From contig NZ_CANMRL010000001.1 of NCBI RefSeq assembly GCF_947500255.1, forward strand, positions 62,001-126,000: 64,000 bases of DNA, given 5' to 3'. The notes beneath the pieces were generated by a model. That model had not been told where the DNA came from and searched no databases. It saw nothing but the letters and a program-made list of their open reading frames with translations. Positions 25,560-34,794 of this stretch are shown here, in pieces (within the stretch, counting starts at the first letter, position 1; every line of letters begins with the position of its first letter). This DNA is from an uncultured Psychroserpens sp. (GTDB taxonomy: Bacteria; Bacteroidota; Bacteroidia; Flavobacteriales; Flavobacteriaceae). The translations under genes and the position numbers were made by a program.

Positions 25560-26643
25560 ATATTCTAGGAATCATTAGTGTAGTGATGATTATGTTATTA
25601 TCTCTTATCATAGAAAACTCAAAGTTGTCATTGTACAAGGCAGATAGTCTGTCTTTAATGTTTCTTAAAACAGGATTATTGTTTGAGGTATCCAAATTGG
25701 CATCTTCTTTTAATTTTCCATTGATTTGAATATGCATCTTTATACGTTCATTGTCCACCTCACTAACATCTAATGCTAGTTCCAATTTGTCTTTAGGTTT
25801 AAATCTGTAAAAACCTAAATCATACTCGACCAAAGGCTGCAGCATAAGACTTGGAACCAAAACATCCATAATCTCGTGATCTAGCTTCATTCTAAACTCA
25901 ACATCTTCAGAATATCTTAATTTGGCTATACTTATGAACTTATTTAAGAACTCCCATTCTTTTCTTAATGGAATTAGGTTCTCATCCTTACTCTCAATGA
26001 TTTCCCTAAAGAGTTCTCCAAAATCTGCAATCAAATTCTGAGATTTTTCTTCATTCGTTTCTATTAAGTTCGAAATACTATCTAAGGTATTAAAGATAAA
26101 AATGGGCTGTAGTTGAGCCTTTAGCACATTAAGCCTAGAATTCATCAGGTCAATTTGAATCTGAGACTCTTGAGCTTTAATGATCTTTATTTTTTTTAAA
26201 TAAAAATAGCCATGAATAATACCTAGCAACGTGAAATAAATAAGAAAGATCTCATCGATTTCACTCATGTACTTTTTAAAGGAAACATTAGCTAATGCGT
26301 TATCCAAATTAAAATGACCAAATGTATATATGTATGTTGAGCCTAATGAAAAAACGAAATAAAACAAGACTACAGATAATACTAAATGAATAATTATTCT
26401 ATAGAACCAATTCATTTTTATGTCTATCATCCATTTTACTAGATTACTAATGAAAAACATAAATATGAGTACAAAAAGCCATTTAAGAAATACAGTATAT
26501 ACAAATAGATCGTACCAGCCAAGATTCACATAATACCCCTGAACTTTAAAATAAATCAACCTACACGTATGCAACAGCATGGTTACGGTAAAAAATACAG
26601 TTAAGTATTTGAACAGCCTTATATCTATATATTTATTAATCAA
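25552..26643 (-). CDS. LytS-type histidine pseudokinase
   Basis: Paralogue (363 residues) of the downstream kinase with the same layout of four membrane helices and His_kinase domain, but the catalytic residues are lost. The phosphoacceptor motif reads QLQPIFIFNTLDSI, with Ile 181 instead of His; the N box reads QPLVEYDLGFYRF, with Tyr 274 in place of the ATP/Mg-binding Asn; the VENDGQ Asp is lost (QINGKL); and the G box reads NNNPVLRNIKDRL, without the glycines. The frame is intact, so it is not simply decaying. It probably acts as a sensor or regulatory partner of the intact kinase. It starts 1 base after the regulator gene. Confidence 0.9.
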   Translation of the reverse strand: MINKYIDIRLFKYLTVFFTVTMLLHTCRLIYFKVQGYYVNLGWYDLFVYTVFLKWLFVLIFMFFISNLVKWMIDIKMNWFYRIIIHLVLSVVLFYFVFSLGSTYIYTFGHFNLDNALANVSFKKYMSEIDEIFLIYFTLLGIIHGYFYLKKIKIIKAQESQIQIDLMNSRLNVLKAQLQPIFIFNTLDSISNLIETNEEKSQNLIADFGELFREIIESKDENLIPLRKEWEFLNKFISIAKLRYSEDVEFRMKLDHEIMDVLVPSLMLQPLVEYDLGFYRFKPKDKLELALDVSEVDNERIKMHIQINGKLKEDANLDTSNNNPVLRNIKDRLSALYNDNFEFSMIRDNNIIITTLMIPRIYD

Positions 26644-27417
26644 CTAAATCCCTAAATTATCTAGAAATACCTTCCTATATGTTTTGCTTACCCGAAATAA
26701 CCTATCGTCTTTCATTTTCACATCTATCTCACCAAAACTTGAATGAATAACATTCTCTATATTCATCACATTAATAACTGTAGATCGGTGTATTCTAATT
26801 AAATCTTTATGCTTTGTATTATTAGTGATGTCACTTAAAGATGATCTTACAACATAGGATTTTTTATCGGTAAAAATGTCAACGTAGCTCCCTGAGGCCA
26901 GAATATACTTAATATCAGATATGTTCAAAAAAGACACCTTCTGTCCTACTTTCACAGGCATTTTATCTTTAAAAAAGGTGGTGTCTTCCTGCTCTTTTTG
27001 TGCTTTGATATAATCTAATAGATCTTCTAATTGATCATTCATCTTAGGTGCTGTTTTCCTTTCAAAATAGTGGAGTACCCGATTCACAGATTGTTTAAAT
27101 CGTTCTTTTTTAAAAGGCTTCAATAAATAATCAAAGGCAAAATAATCAAAAGCCTTAATTGCATACATATCATATGCGGTAACGAAAATTACTAGCGGCT
27201 CATGCTGAATTTGTTTTAAAACATCAAATCCAGTCATATCCTTCATTTGGATATCTAGAAAAATTAAATGCGGCTTAACAGTGTCTATAGCTAATATAGC
27301 TTCTTTCCCTGTCTTACATTCATCAATTAGTCGAAGTTCGACCACTTCATTTACAAGTTTAGACAATCGCTTTCTTGCCAAAAGTTCGTCATCTATAACC
27401 AGACAATTTAATTGCAT
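26644..27417 (-). CDS. LytTR-family response regulator
   Basis: Response regulator of 257 residues. The receiver domain (1-120) has the acidic pair in LVIDDE, phosphoacceptor Asp 55 in IFLDIQMKDMTG, Thr 80 and Lys 100 in YLLKPF. The C-terminal LytTR DNA-binding domain (150-257) shows KVSFLNISDIKYILASGSY, LIRIHRSTVIN and the final FRVSKTYRKVF. It is the first gene of the operon with the two LytS-type proteins. LytTR proteins bind direct repeats spaced by about one helical turn; three ATAGTT repeats with 10-11 base spacing occur at 32028-32054, a possible but unproven site. Confidence 0.93.
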   Translation of the reverse strand: MQLNCLVIDDELLARKRLSKLVNEVVELRLIDECKTGKEAILAIDTVKPHLIFLDIQMKDMTGFDVLKQIQHEPLVIFVTAYDMYAIKAFDYFAFDYLLKPFKKERFKQSVNRVLHYFERKTAPKMNDQLEDLLDYIKAQKEQEDTTFFKDKMPVKVGQKVSFLNISDIKYILASGSYVDIFTDKKSYVVRSSLSDITNNTKHKDLIRIHRSTVINVMNIENVIHSSFGEIDVKMKDDRLFRVSKTYRKVFLDNLGI

Positions 27418-27651
27418 TATCTCTTGAGTTTATCCATTTATATTCTGTAACACAAAGTATAAATTTAATATAACAATCTGTTCATTCTTTATAATTTGGT
27501 TACGTTCATCTTGAAATTTCAGTTATTGAGCACATATTAAGTACCACTCATGACAAAAACGTATGTTTTAATATCATTCTTTAAACACTCGAATGCAAAC
27601 TCCTTAAAACATTTAAACACAAAATGACAGTTATTCATCTCCATATGATAA
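27418..27651. other. Divergent intergenic region between the LytTR operon and the protease gene
   Basis: About 230 AT-rich bases. I see no gene, no convincing promoter for the minus-strand operon, and no repeat; the promoter candidate of the protease gene is listed separately. Confidence 0.35.
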
Positions 27652-27684
27652 TTGTTCAAAACATTTAGGAGCCTCTTAGCTTTA
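27652..27684 (+). promoter_or_regulatory. Promoter candidate of the M36-like protease gene
   Basis: TTG at 27652-27654, a 22-base spacer, and TAGCTTTA at 27677-27684, one mismatch from TAnnTTTG, 35 bases before the ATG. Confidence 0.45.
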
Positions 27685-27719
27685 AAATCTTATAACTTAA
27701 CTTAAAAAATTGCTAAGCT

Positions 27720-30548
27720 ATGAAACAACTACTACTCCTTTTATTTACGTTCAGTATGATGTTATGTTTTTCTCAAAAAAAAAGCATAAAACAAAACTGG
27801 GATACTTTCGAAAAAAAATATGGTAAAACTATTGTTCAATGGAAAGACAAATCTGAATCTCCTCATAGAGTCATTTGCCAACCCATAAAACTATCAGAGT
27901 ATATCTATGATGCGCAACAATTGGAAGCTCTTATAAGGGAATTTATAAGTTCTAATCAATCAATATTCAATATTGAAGACAAAAATTACAGACGTATTAA
28001 AATCCAAAAAGCAAAACATTTGTGGTATGCGCATTTTGCTCAGACCTATGAAGGTAAGGTTATTTTAAACTCAGAATTGATATTTAGAGTACACACCAAT
28101 GGTAACTTAGTATTATTTGGAATGGAAGTCTATGATATTCCAGCTATTGAAAATAATAGTCAACCAACTTCTGCTATAGAACAATCCATTGTTAATACCT
28201 ATCCCAATGAAAAGGTAAAAATTGAATTTCTTGGAGGTTTAAAAATACTACCTATTCGCAAAGGACGTGATATTATATTTAAGTCTGCATACGAAATCTT
28301 TGTCACCAATTCGAATGATATTTCAGAAGTACTATACGTAGAGGCTAACACAGCTAAAATTCTAGAAAGTTATTCAAAAATACATAATCACAATTATGAC
28401 ATACAAGGAAGTGTAGACGGTCAAATACTTCCTATAACTCCTACAGATCTACCACAATCTATAGGGTTTCCAAATCTTCATGTCACTATTGGAGGAACGC
28501 AAATTAGTACCGATGAAAATGGCAATTTTGATCATACAATTGCTGGAAGTTCAGCAATACTAAATGCAGAATTAAAAGGTGATTTTGTTTCAGTAAGCAA
28601 CTTCGGTTCTCCCGATGCTTCAATAACACAAACTGTGGGGCAAAATGACGTTCTAAATATTGTTTGGAATAATACCAACTCCACATTAGAAGAGCGAAAC
28701 GTGTATTATCATATCAATAAAATTCATCAAAACAACAAACAAGTAGATCCTGGTTTCAATGCTCTAGATTACCCCTTGCAATGTATTGTAAATGATACAA
28801 ATGCAAATGCATTGTGTAATGCTTTTTGGAATGGTGTCAACTTACATTTTGGTATTCAAGCGAGTAACTGCTCCATAAATTCGGCGCATAGTCCTTCTAC
28901 CATTTATCATGAATATGGTCATGCTACAAATGATAGAATGTACAATCAAGCTGGTGTTTCTGGAGGTATGAAAAACCCAATTTTGCAAGAAGCATTTGCA
29001 GATATTTACTCTACATTATTTTTAAATGACAGTCGATTAGCACTTGGTTGGTTTGGACCAGGAACATTTACCAGAAACCTTAATAATAGTAATAGATATC
29101 CAGCAAATATTGTTGGTCAACAACATACTGATGGTTTGATTCTTGGAGGTGCTTTTTGGGATTTGAGTTTATTAACTTCGCCGCAAACTGCTTATGAACT
29201 AGCTCATTATGCCAAATATGGAACTCCTGATGATTCTGATATTGCAGTGGCATATGCCGAAGTATATTTTGAAACTTTGGTTGCCGATGACGACGATGGT
29301 AACTTAATGAATGGCACACCTAATGGGATGGCCATCGAAAATGCTTTTTGTCAACATGGCATTGGCTTTAATCTTTTTGCGTCACAGAAAATTTCACATT
29401 TAGCTCATGAAAACACATTAAACACCTCAGACGATTACAGAATAGAAATTAGCTTAGATCCCACTCCATTTACGAGTCAATTAAATATATCATTAACATA
29501 CTCTACTAATGGTTTTAACTCAACTAATACAGTGTCATTTTCTCAAGTTAACGACACAACTTTTGAAGCCTTTATTCCTAGCCAATCAGCTGGTACATTA
29601 GTAAATTATTATTTTTCTATACCAAATGTTAGTTGTGCATTTAATATACTTTTTCATCCATCTAACGACTTTTTAACCGAAAATTATTCATTTTATGTTG
29701 GTAATTACTTAGCAGATTTCGAGGATGATTTTGAATTTAATCAAGGATGGCAAATTGGTTCGTCTTCAGATAATGCAACATCTGGGTTGTGGCAAAGGGG
29801 AACTCCTCAGCAAACAATAGATGGTGCTGGTTTTATTGTACAACCCGGATCTGATCATTCGCCTAGTGGCTCAACTTGTTTAGTTACTGGTGCAACACAA
29901 GGTGTTTTTTGGTACTCAAATGATGTTGATACAGGAAAAACAACTATCACTTCTCCGGTGTTTAATAACCTAGATGACACTTCCATTATCCAGTTCTACA
30001 AATGGTTTATTCATGGCGCAGGATTTGTGTTTCCGGTGCAAGGTGAATGGGCTATGGAAATTTCTAATAATGGCACAAATTGGGTAACTGTTGAAAGCAC
30101 AAATTATGGTGATCATCGTTATTGGATAAATACCAAACATAAAATAAGCGATTATGTTTCAGTGACAAACACTATTCAAGTTCGGTTTGTTGTTTCCGAT
30201 TTTGGATCAGGTTCTATCGTTGAAGCTCTTGTTGACGATTTTCAAATTTTGACTTTATCCGCTTTAAGCATTGATGAAATCAATGAAAATTTAGATGTGA
30301 GTATTCATCCAAATCCAGCAAAGGATGTGATTAACTTTCAATTTCACCCTTCAATGACCTCAATGGTCAAAATTGAAATTTTTGATGTGTTAGGACGAAA
30401 AGTTGAAGACATAAAAGCTAGTCCAAACAATTCTAATCATACTGTTACATGGAATATAGCACCTGATTTCTCATCAGGAATCTACTTTGCCAAGATTAAT
30501 ACAACACTTGCAAATAAGAAAACAACCAAAAAAATTATTATAAAATAG
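27720..30548 (+). CDS. Secreted M36-like (fungalysin-type) metalloprotease with T9SS sorting domain
   Basis: Protein of 942 residues exported by Sec and then the type IX system. A signal peptide (to about 18) is followed by an FTP-like propeptide (50-200), and a gluzincin protease domain with zinc motif HEYGH at 397-401 and the third ligand Glu 424 in LQEAFADIYSTLF, the M36 pattern. A later module (about 665-850, FEDDFEFNQGW ... VLVDDF-like ending) resembles an immune-inhibitor-A/MAM-type beta domain. The C-terminus (about 860-942: IHPNPAKDVINFQF, VLGRKVEDI, SGIYFAKINT) is a T9SS type A sorting domain. Degrades extracellular protein; the nearby SusCD locus may import the products. Confidence 0.9.
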   Translation: MKQLLLLLFTFSMMLCFSQKKSIKQNWDTFEKKYGKTIVQWKDKSESPHRVICQPIKLSEYIYDAQQLEALIREFISSNQSIFNIEDKNYRRIKIQKAKHLWYAHFAQTYEGKVILNSELIFRVHTNGNLVLFGMEVYDIPAIENNSQPTSAIEQSIVNTYPNEKVKIEFLGGLKILPIRKGRDIIFKSAYEIFVTNSNDISEVLYVEANTAKILESYSKIHNHNYDIQGSVDGQILPITPTDLPQSIGFPNLHVTIGGTQISTDENGNFDHTIAGSSAILNAELKGDFVSVSNFGSPDASITQTVGQNDVLNIVWNNTNSTLEERNVYYHINKIHQNNKQVDPGFNALDYPLQCIVNDTNANALCNAFWNGVNLHFGIQASNCSINSAHSPSTIYHEYGHATNDRMYNQAGVSGGMKNPILQEAFADIYSTLFLNDSRLALGWFGPGTFTRNLNNSNRYPANIVGQQHTDGLILGGAFWDLSLLTSPQTAYELAHYAKYGTPDDSDIAVAYAEVYFETLVADDDDGNLMNGTPNGMAIENAFCQHGIGFNLFASQKISHLAHENTLNTSDDYRIEISLDPTPFTSQLNISLTYSTNGFNSTNTVSFSQVNDTTFEAFIPSQSAGTLVNYYFSIPNVSCAFNILFHPSNDFLTENYSFYVGNYLADFEDDFEFNQGWQIGSSSDNATSGLWQRGTPQQTIDGAGFIVQPGSDHSPSGSTCLVTGATQGVFWYSNDVDTGKTTITSPVFNNLDDTSIIQFYKWFIHGAGFVFPVQGEWAMEISNNGTNWVTVESTNYGDHRYWINTKHKISDYVSVTNTIQVRFVVSDFGSGSIVEALVDDFQILTLSALSIDEINENLDVSIHPNPAKDVINFQFHPSMTSMVKIEIFDVLGRKVEDIKASPNNSNHTVTWNIAPDFSSGIYFAKINTTLANKKTTKKIIIK

Positions 30549-30556
30549 ACATCATT

Positions 30557-31801
30557 ATGAAAAAGAGAATATTCCTTATAATCGTGCTAATTGTATCTCT
30601 TATGAGTTTTTCACAAGAGATTTCGACCAACAGTCTAACCTCAAATTTTAATGGTAGTGGAGGTTTATCTTTAGATAGCGAAGGCAATTTATACATAGGA
30701 GATTTTGGTGATTTCCTTTCTGCAGGTGACAATGATGGCCTGCCAAATAATGTTTGGAAATTAGACACCAATTTAAACTTAACCGTATTCTCTCCAGGGT
30801 TTGTTGGAGCTTCAGGAAATGCATTTGATAGCGAAGGCACATTATATCAATCGGATATAGGTAATAGCAGTATATACAAAATCGTAAACGGCGTTCGAAC
30901 TTTTGTCACCTCAACAGGAATATCAGCTCCAGTCGGATTGGTATTTGACAGTCAAGGCAATCTATTTGTTTGTAATTGTGGAGCCAATAGCATCCAAAAA
31001 ATCACTTTTACCCTAGGAGTTGTTACATCATCATCAACTTTTGCCTCTGGTGCTCCAACATTTTTTTGTCCTAACGGTCTCACGATTGATGAGAATGACA
31101 ATTTATATGTGTCAAACTTTTCTAACGGAAATATTGTAAAAATAACACCTGCTGGAATTCCATCCATATTAATTACCACACCAGGAGGCACTACTTCTGG
31201 CCCAAGCAATGGACATCTAGATTATCATCAATCCACCAATACTCTATTTATTGCTAGTCATGGTTCTAATAGAATATATAGCTTAGAATTAGATGAGGCG
31301 CTTCCTACGCTTAATACAATTGCGGGAAGCGGCACAAGAGGCAATACAGATAATGAAAATGCCTTATTAGCAACGTTTTCAAGACCTAATGGTGTTGCCG
31401 TAACTCAAACTGGTGATTCTATATATATCAACAGTGCAATCCCAGTCACAAATTTCCCGAGCAATCCTTTAAATCCTCAAGTAATAAGATTGATTAAAGG
31501 TGTACAGTCTGGAAATTTATCGGTTGAGTCGGTAAACCCTTCATCAAACTTCAAAACCTATCCTAACCCTGTGAAAGACAAATTCACATTAGAATCTGAA
31601 ACACCGATTTATTACAAGGGCTTGAATATCAAATTATTTGATCTAAAAGGAAAATTAATTAAAGAGATTAGTGATATAGAGTTTACTAATGGTAAGCTAA
31701 AAATAGAGATTGATCTCTCAAGTTTAGCCGCTGGCACTTATCTCTACACTATCTATAATAATTCTGACGCCATAAAAAATGGCAAACTAATTAAATCATG
31801 A
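30557..31801 (+). CDS. Secreted NHL-repeat beta-propeller protein with T9SS sorting domain
   Basis: Protein of 414 residues with a signal peptide (IFLIIVLIVSLMSFSQ), five or six repeats of the NHL/SMP-30 type (GLSLDSEGNLYIGDFG, GLVFDSQGNLFVCNCG, GLTIDENDNLYVSNFSNG, GVAVTQTGDSIYINS), and a C-terminal T9SS type A domain (YPNPVKDKFTLESE, LFDLKGKLIKEI, LAAGTYLYTI). The propeller probably binds protein or glycan outside the cell. It starts 8 bases after the protease gene and overlaps the following small gene, so the three form an operon. Confidence 0.88.
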   Translation: MKKRIFLIIVLIVSLMSFSQEISTNSLTSNFNGSGGLSLDSEGNLYIGDFGDFLSAGDNDGLPNNVWKLDTNLNLTVFSPGFVGASGNAFDSEGTLYQSDIGNSSIYKIVNGVRTFVTSTGISAPVGLVFDSQGNLFVCNCGANSIQKITFTLGVVTSSSTFASGAPTFFCPNGLTIDENDNLYVSNFSNGNIVKITPAGIPSILITTPGGTTSGPSNGHLDYHQSTNTLFIASHGSNRIYSLELDEALPTLNTIAGSGTRGNTDNENALLATFSRPNGVAVTQTGDSIYINSAIPVTNFPSNPLNPQVIRLIKGVQSGNLSVESVNPSSNFKTYPNPVKDKFTLESETPIYYKGLNIKLFDLKGKLIKEISDIEFTNGKLKIEIDLSSLAAGTYLYTIYNNSDAIKNGKLIKS

Positions 31802-32007
31802 AAAACAAATCCCATCGCAATACAACTCAGCCACATTGCATGTTCTTAATCCTTGGTCTTTTATGCATAGGTGCTCCAAGCATTTTGAATTATATCACAA
31901 AAATAAATATAGATATTATAGATTTCTGTAAAGGTTTAGGCATTCCATTTTTAGTAGTAAGTATGTTCTTCTTTTCCAGAAAAAGGTTTACTGATTTAAA
32001 GAAATGA
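31798..32007 (+). CDS. Small membrane protein
   Basis: Protein of 69 residues whose ATG overlaps the stop of the NHL gene (ATGA), a sign of coupled translation. Two hydrophobic segments (about 15-28 and 45-60) suggest an inner-membrane protein with a basic C-terminus. No family recognised. Confidence 0.6.
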   Translation: MKNKSHRNTTQPHCMFLILGLLCIGAPSILNYITKINIDIIDFCKGLGIPFLVVSMFFFSRKRFTDLKK

Positions 32008-32027
32008 ACTTTGATATTAATCATAAA

Positions 32028-32110
32028 ATAGTTCTAAATAGTTCATAAATAGTTAGATATTTTCTATTTTTCTGATAGAAGATGAATCATGATGCATTTA
32101 TCTGAACTAT
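32028..32110. repeat. ATAGTT direct repeats upstream of the hydrolase gene
   Basis: ATAGTT occurs at 32028, 32038 and 32049, spaced by 10 and 11 bases, and once inverted (AACTAT) at 32105-32110. Helical-turn spacing suggests binding of a multimeric regulator. Confidence 0.35.
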
Positions 32111-32142
32111 AGATTAAATTTTTGAACGTATAATACACTTTA

Positions 32143-33045
32143 ATGAGACTAATTATTTTTTTATTGATACTGCTCTCATCTGTAGAATCGTTTACTCAAA
32201 ACGAGCAACTGATAACACTAGAAAACTCTAAAATTAGTTTTACTGTTTTTGGTAAAGGGACACCGCTTTTAATTATTAACGGAGGTCCAGGAATGAATAG
32301 TCAAGGGTTTTCAGATTTGGCTAAAGAATTGGGGAAGACACATAAAGTGATTATCTATGATCAAAGAGGAACTGGAAAATCCAAAATTGATGTTATTAAC
32401 TCAAACACGATGACCCTCGATTTAATGTTAGAGGATATCGAAACCATTAGAACACACATTAATGTTAAAGAGTGGGTTATTCTTGGCCATTCTTTCGGTG
32501 GTATGCTTGCCTCCTATTATGCAACTAAATTTCCAAAAAGAATAAAAGCACTCATCTTATCTTCTTCCGGAGGGCTAGATGTTAAATCACTATCTTCAAT
32601 ACAGATTACTTCAAAATTAACACAAAAACAACGTGACTCATTGTCTTATTGGACCAACAAAATAAGACGTGGTGACACTTCCTACCATGCAAAATTTCAG
32701 AGAGGAAAATACTTAGCGCCTGCCTATTTAAGAGATCTATCTTATATTAAAAGAATCGCGCATAGGTTAACACAAGTTAACTTTGAGATAAATCAATTGA
32801 TATTTCAGAATATGAATGCCATAGATTTAGATTGTAGTAATCACTTAAAATCCTTTCAAAAACCAGTACTCATAATTCAAGGAAAGCAAGATATAATTCC
32901 GATAGAGATTTCACAAAAAACACATCGCACTTTTCCTAATTCAAAATTAAAAATTATAGCCAACTCTGGACATTATGGGTGGTTAGATCAACCTAAGATA
33001 TATTATAAAAGCATTTCTGATTTTCTAAAATCAATAAACATATAA
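32143..33045 (+). CDS. Alpha/beta hydrolase, prolyl iminopeptidase-like
   Basis: Protein of 300 residues with a probable signal peptide (LIIFLLILLSSVESFTQ) and an alpha/beta hydrolase fold. The oxyanion region NGGPGMNSQGF and YDQRGTGKS match the prolyl iminopeptidase group, the nucleophile elbow is GHSFGGMLASYY (Ser near 117), and the acid and His are in QGKQDIIP and NSGHYGWLDQP near the C-terminus. Sec export of such an enzyme suggests periplasmic peptide or ester cleavage, consistent with the protease gene upstream. The FGE-like gene starts 6 bases later. Confidence 0.82.
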   Translation: MRLIIFLLILLSSVESFTQNEQLITLENSKISFTVFGKGTPLLIINGGPGMNSQGFSDLAKELGKTHKVIIYDQRGTGKSKIDVINSNTMTLDLMLEDIETIRTHINVKEWVILGHSFGGMLASYYATKFPKRIKALILSSSGGLDVKSLSSIQITSKLTQKQRDSLSYWTNKIRRGDTSYHAKFQRGKYLAPAYLRDLSYIKRIAHRLTQVNFEINQLIFQNMNAIDLDCSNHLKSFQKPVLIIQGKQDIIPIEISQKTHRTFPNSKLKIIANSGHYGWLDQPKIYYKSISDFLKSINI

Positions 33046-33051
33046 CGAGTC

Positions 33052-34473
33052 ATGAAAACACCTATATTCATTTTCACAGCCTTCCTTGTATCTATCAATG
33101 TACATGCAACTGATCTTAAGATTTCCAAACCGATACTTTATACCGATGATGGGCAATCATATGCTGTTCTCAACCTAAGTTGGGATAATGCATGGCATAA
33201 CCAAATTAACAATGATGCGGTTTGGATATTTTTTAAATTTTTAAAAGGAACTAGAGGTTATAATCATGTAAAAGTGAACACCTATAATCATTTGGTTGTT
33301 TCTAATCATACAGATACTAAATTAGAACTCGGTATTGAGGTACCTAATGATCGGTTAGGCTTATATATATTCCCAAAAGAAAATTTTAGAGGGCATGTAA
33401 ATGTAACCCTCAAGATTTTTCTAGATACAGAAAGCCTTAAAGATATTAATACAAGAACATCAAACTTTACTGCATATGCCATTGAAATGGTAAAAATACC
33501 GAATGGTTCTTTTGTACTTGGAGATAGTGATCCGTCTGCACTCAAATTTGGATCAGTATATAAGTCGGATTCCAATGGTAATTATGATGGTCTATTTAAA
33601 GTTACAGAAGAAAAGCAATCTATAACTATAGCTCCTACCAAAGGAAACCTCTATTATCAAGCACCTGAAGGATATGAAGGTGATCAAAATGGAGTAATTC
33701 CGCCTGCTTTCCCTAAAGGTGTTCAAGGATTTTATATTATGAAATACGAACCCACAGAGGGTCAATATGTGGATTTTCTAAATTCTCTAAACGAATACCA
33801 AAGTCAGAATAGAGCTAATTTTGGAGGAAAAAGCTATTATAGTGAAAGAGGTTCAATAACCATTAAAAATGGAAAGTATGTGACTGATAACAACTTCAAA
33901 CCATGTAATCACATGAGTTGGGATGACGCCATGGCATTTGCAGATTGGTCCTGCTTGAGGCCTATGACCGAGTTAGAATTTACTAAGGCTTCAAGAGGCC
34001 CAGTTCAAAACCCTTTAGGTATAGATTTTCCTTGGGGCTCAAACTCAAAAGATCAGTTACAAAGAATGGTAGCCGAAAGTGGTAATCTAGAAATGCTTAA
34101 CGGCATGAGCGAAGCCGAACTAACAACTAAAAACAAAGCATTATTCGGTGCTTCATACTATTGGGTAATGGATTTATCTGGTAGTCTATGGGAACGCATG
34201 ATAACAATTGGTGATGACAAAGGAAGGTCATTTATAGGCACTCATGGAGATGGTAACCTTTCCAATTATGGGTTTGCTACCAATGAAGATTGGCCAAAGG
34301 GCATAGAAGAAACTGGAGGTTATGGTTTTAGAGGTGGCGGTTTTTATGGTTACGGAAGAGATTATCATGACTTCAACCCTTACAGTCCTATATCTTACAG
34401 ACCATATGGTGGATGGTCAGGTGGCAACAGAACTAATGCCTATGGAGCAAGATTTGTGCGTACTTCAAATTAG
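33052..34473 (+). CDS. SUMF1/FGE-fold protein without catalytic cysteines
   Basis: Secreted protein of 473 residues: signal peptide to about 19, an N-terminal beta domain (20-140), and a formylglycine-generating-enzyme-like domain from about 145 (VKIPNGSFVLGD, YIMKYEPTEGQYVDFLNSL, PCNHMSWDDAMAFADW, RPMTELEFTKASRG, YWVMDLSGSLWERM, GFRGGGFYG, ending NAYGARFVRT). The region where FGE carries its two active-site cysteines contains none here, so sulfatase maturation is excluded; a binding or structural role, as in GldJ/GldK-type proteins, is more likely. It forms an operon with the hydrolase. Confidence 0.85.
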   Translation: MKTPIFIFTAFLVSINVHATDLKISKPILYTDDGQSYAVLNLSWDNAWHNQINNDAVWIFFKFLKGTRGYNHVKVNTYNHLVVSNHTDTKLELGIEVPNDRLGLYIFPKENFRGHVNVTLKIFLDTESLKDINTRTSNFTAYAIEMVKIPNGSFVLGDSDPSALKFGSVYKSDSNGNYDGLFKVTEEKQSITIAPTKGNLYYQAPEGYEGDQNGVIPPAFPKGVQGFYIMKYEPTEGQYVDFLNSLNEYQSQNRANFGGKSYYSERGSITIKNGKYVTDNNFKPCNHMSWDDAMAFADWSCLRPMTELEFTKASRGPVQNPLGIDFPWGSNSKDQLQRMVAESGNLEMLNGMSEAELTTKNKALFGASYYWVMDLSGSLWERMITIGDDKGRSFIGTHGDGNLSNYGFATNEDWPKGIEETGGYGFRGGGFYGYGRDYHDFNPYSPISYRPYGGWSGGNRTNAYGARFVRTSN

Positions 34474-34552
34474 TAACTGATAAATACGTATAATATCTTT
34501 AAAGTAGAATTAGGTCATAAAATATAAAAAACCTTAAAGTCAACAATTCTAA

Positions 34553-34711
34553 TCTGAAATTTCAATTCTGAAAACTCCTCTAGTGTTAGACCTTTACACC
34601 AGTGAAGAACTTGATCTGTTCCCTACTAACAGAAGCAGGGCTCAAGCTGAATATTTCGCTTCAAGGTTTTATATCTTTAAACAAACCATTATTGATTCAT
34701 ATACTATATGA
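34553..34711 (+). pseudogene. Possible remnant of a holo-ACP synthase (AcpS) gene
   Basis: A 52-codon frame without a start codon encodes LYTSEELDLFPTNRSRAQAE followed by YFASRFYIFKQTII. This resembles the AcpS core in which a phenylalanine/tyrosine-x-x-EE segment is followed by R-A-E-x-x-A-x-R-F and a KE(A) pair; the final Lys-Glu reads Lys-Gln. It is closed by stops on both sides and lies between two gene clusters. Recognition is by eye, so chance similarity is not ruled out. The remaining bases from 34474 to 34552 hold nothing else I can see. Confidence 0.3.
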
Positions 34712-34737
34712 GAATGTCATTTAAAATGACCAAATCC

Positions 34738-34770
34738 CAAAAAAGCGAGATGCTCCAAAGAACATCTCGC
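34738..34770 (-). terminator. Intrinsic terminator of the susCD-type operon
   Basis: GCGAGATG / CATCTCGC stem with a 10-base loop, followed on the minus strand by TTTTTT; 25 bases after the last lipoprotein gene. Confidence 0.9.
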
Positions 34771-34794
34771 ACCTTATGTCTTAACTAAAATCTA

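Noticed and set aside
27675-27717. CTTAGC/GCTAAG hairpin just before the protease ATG
   Set aside because: Six pairs around a 31-base AT-rich loop is expected by chance.
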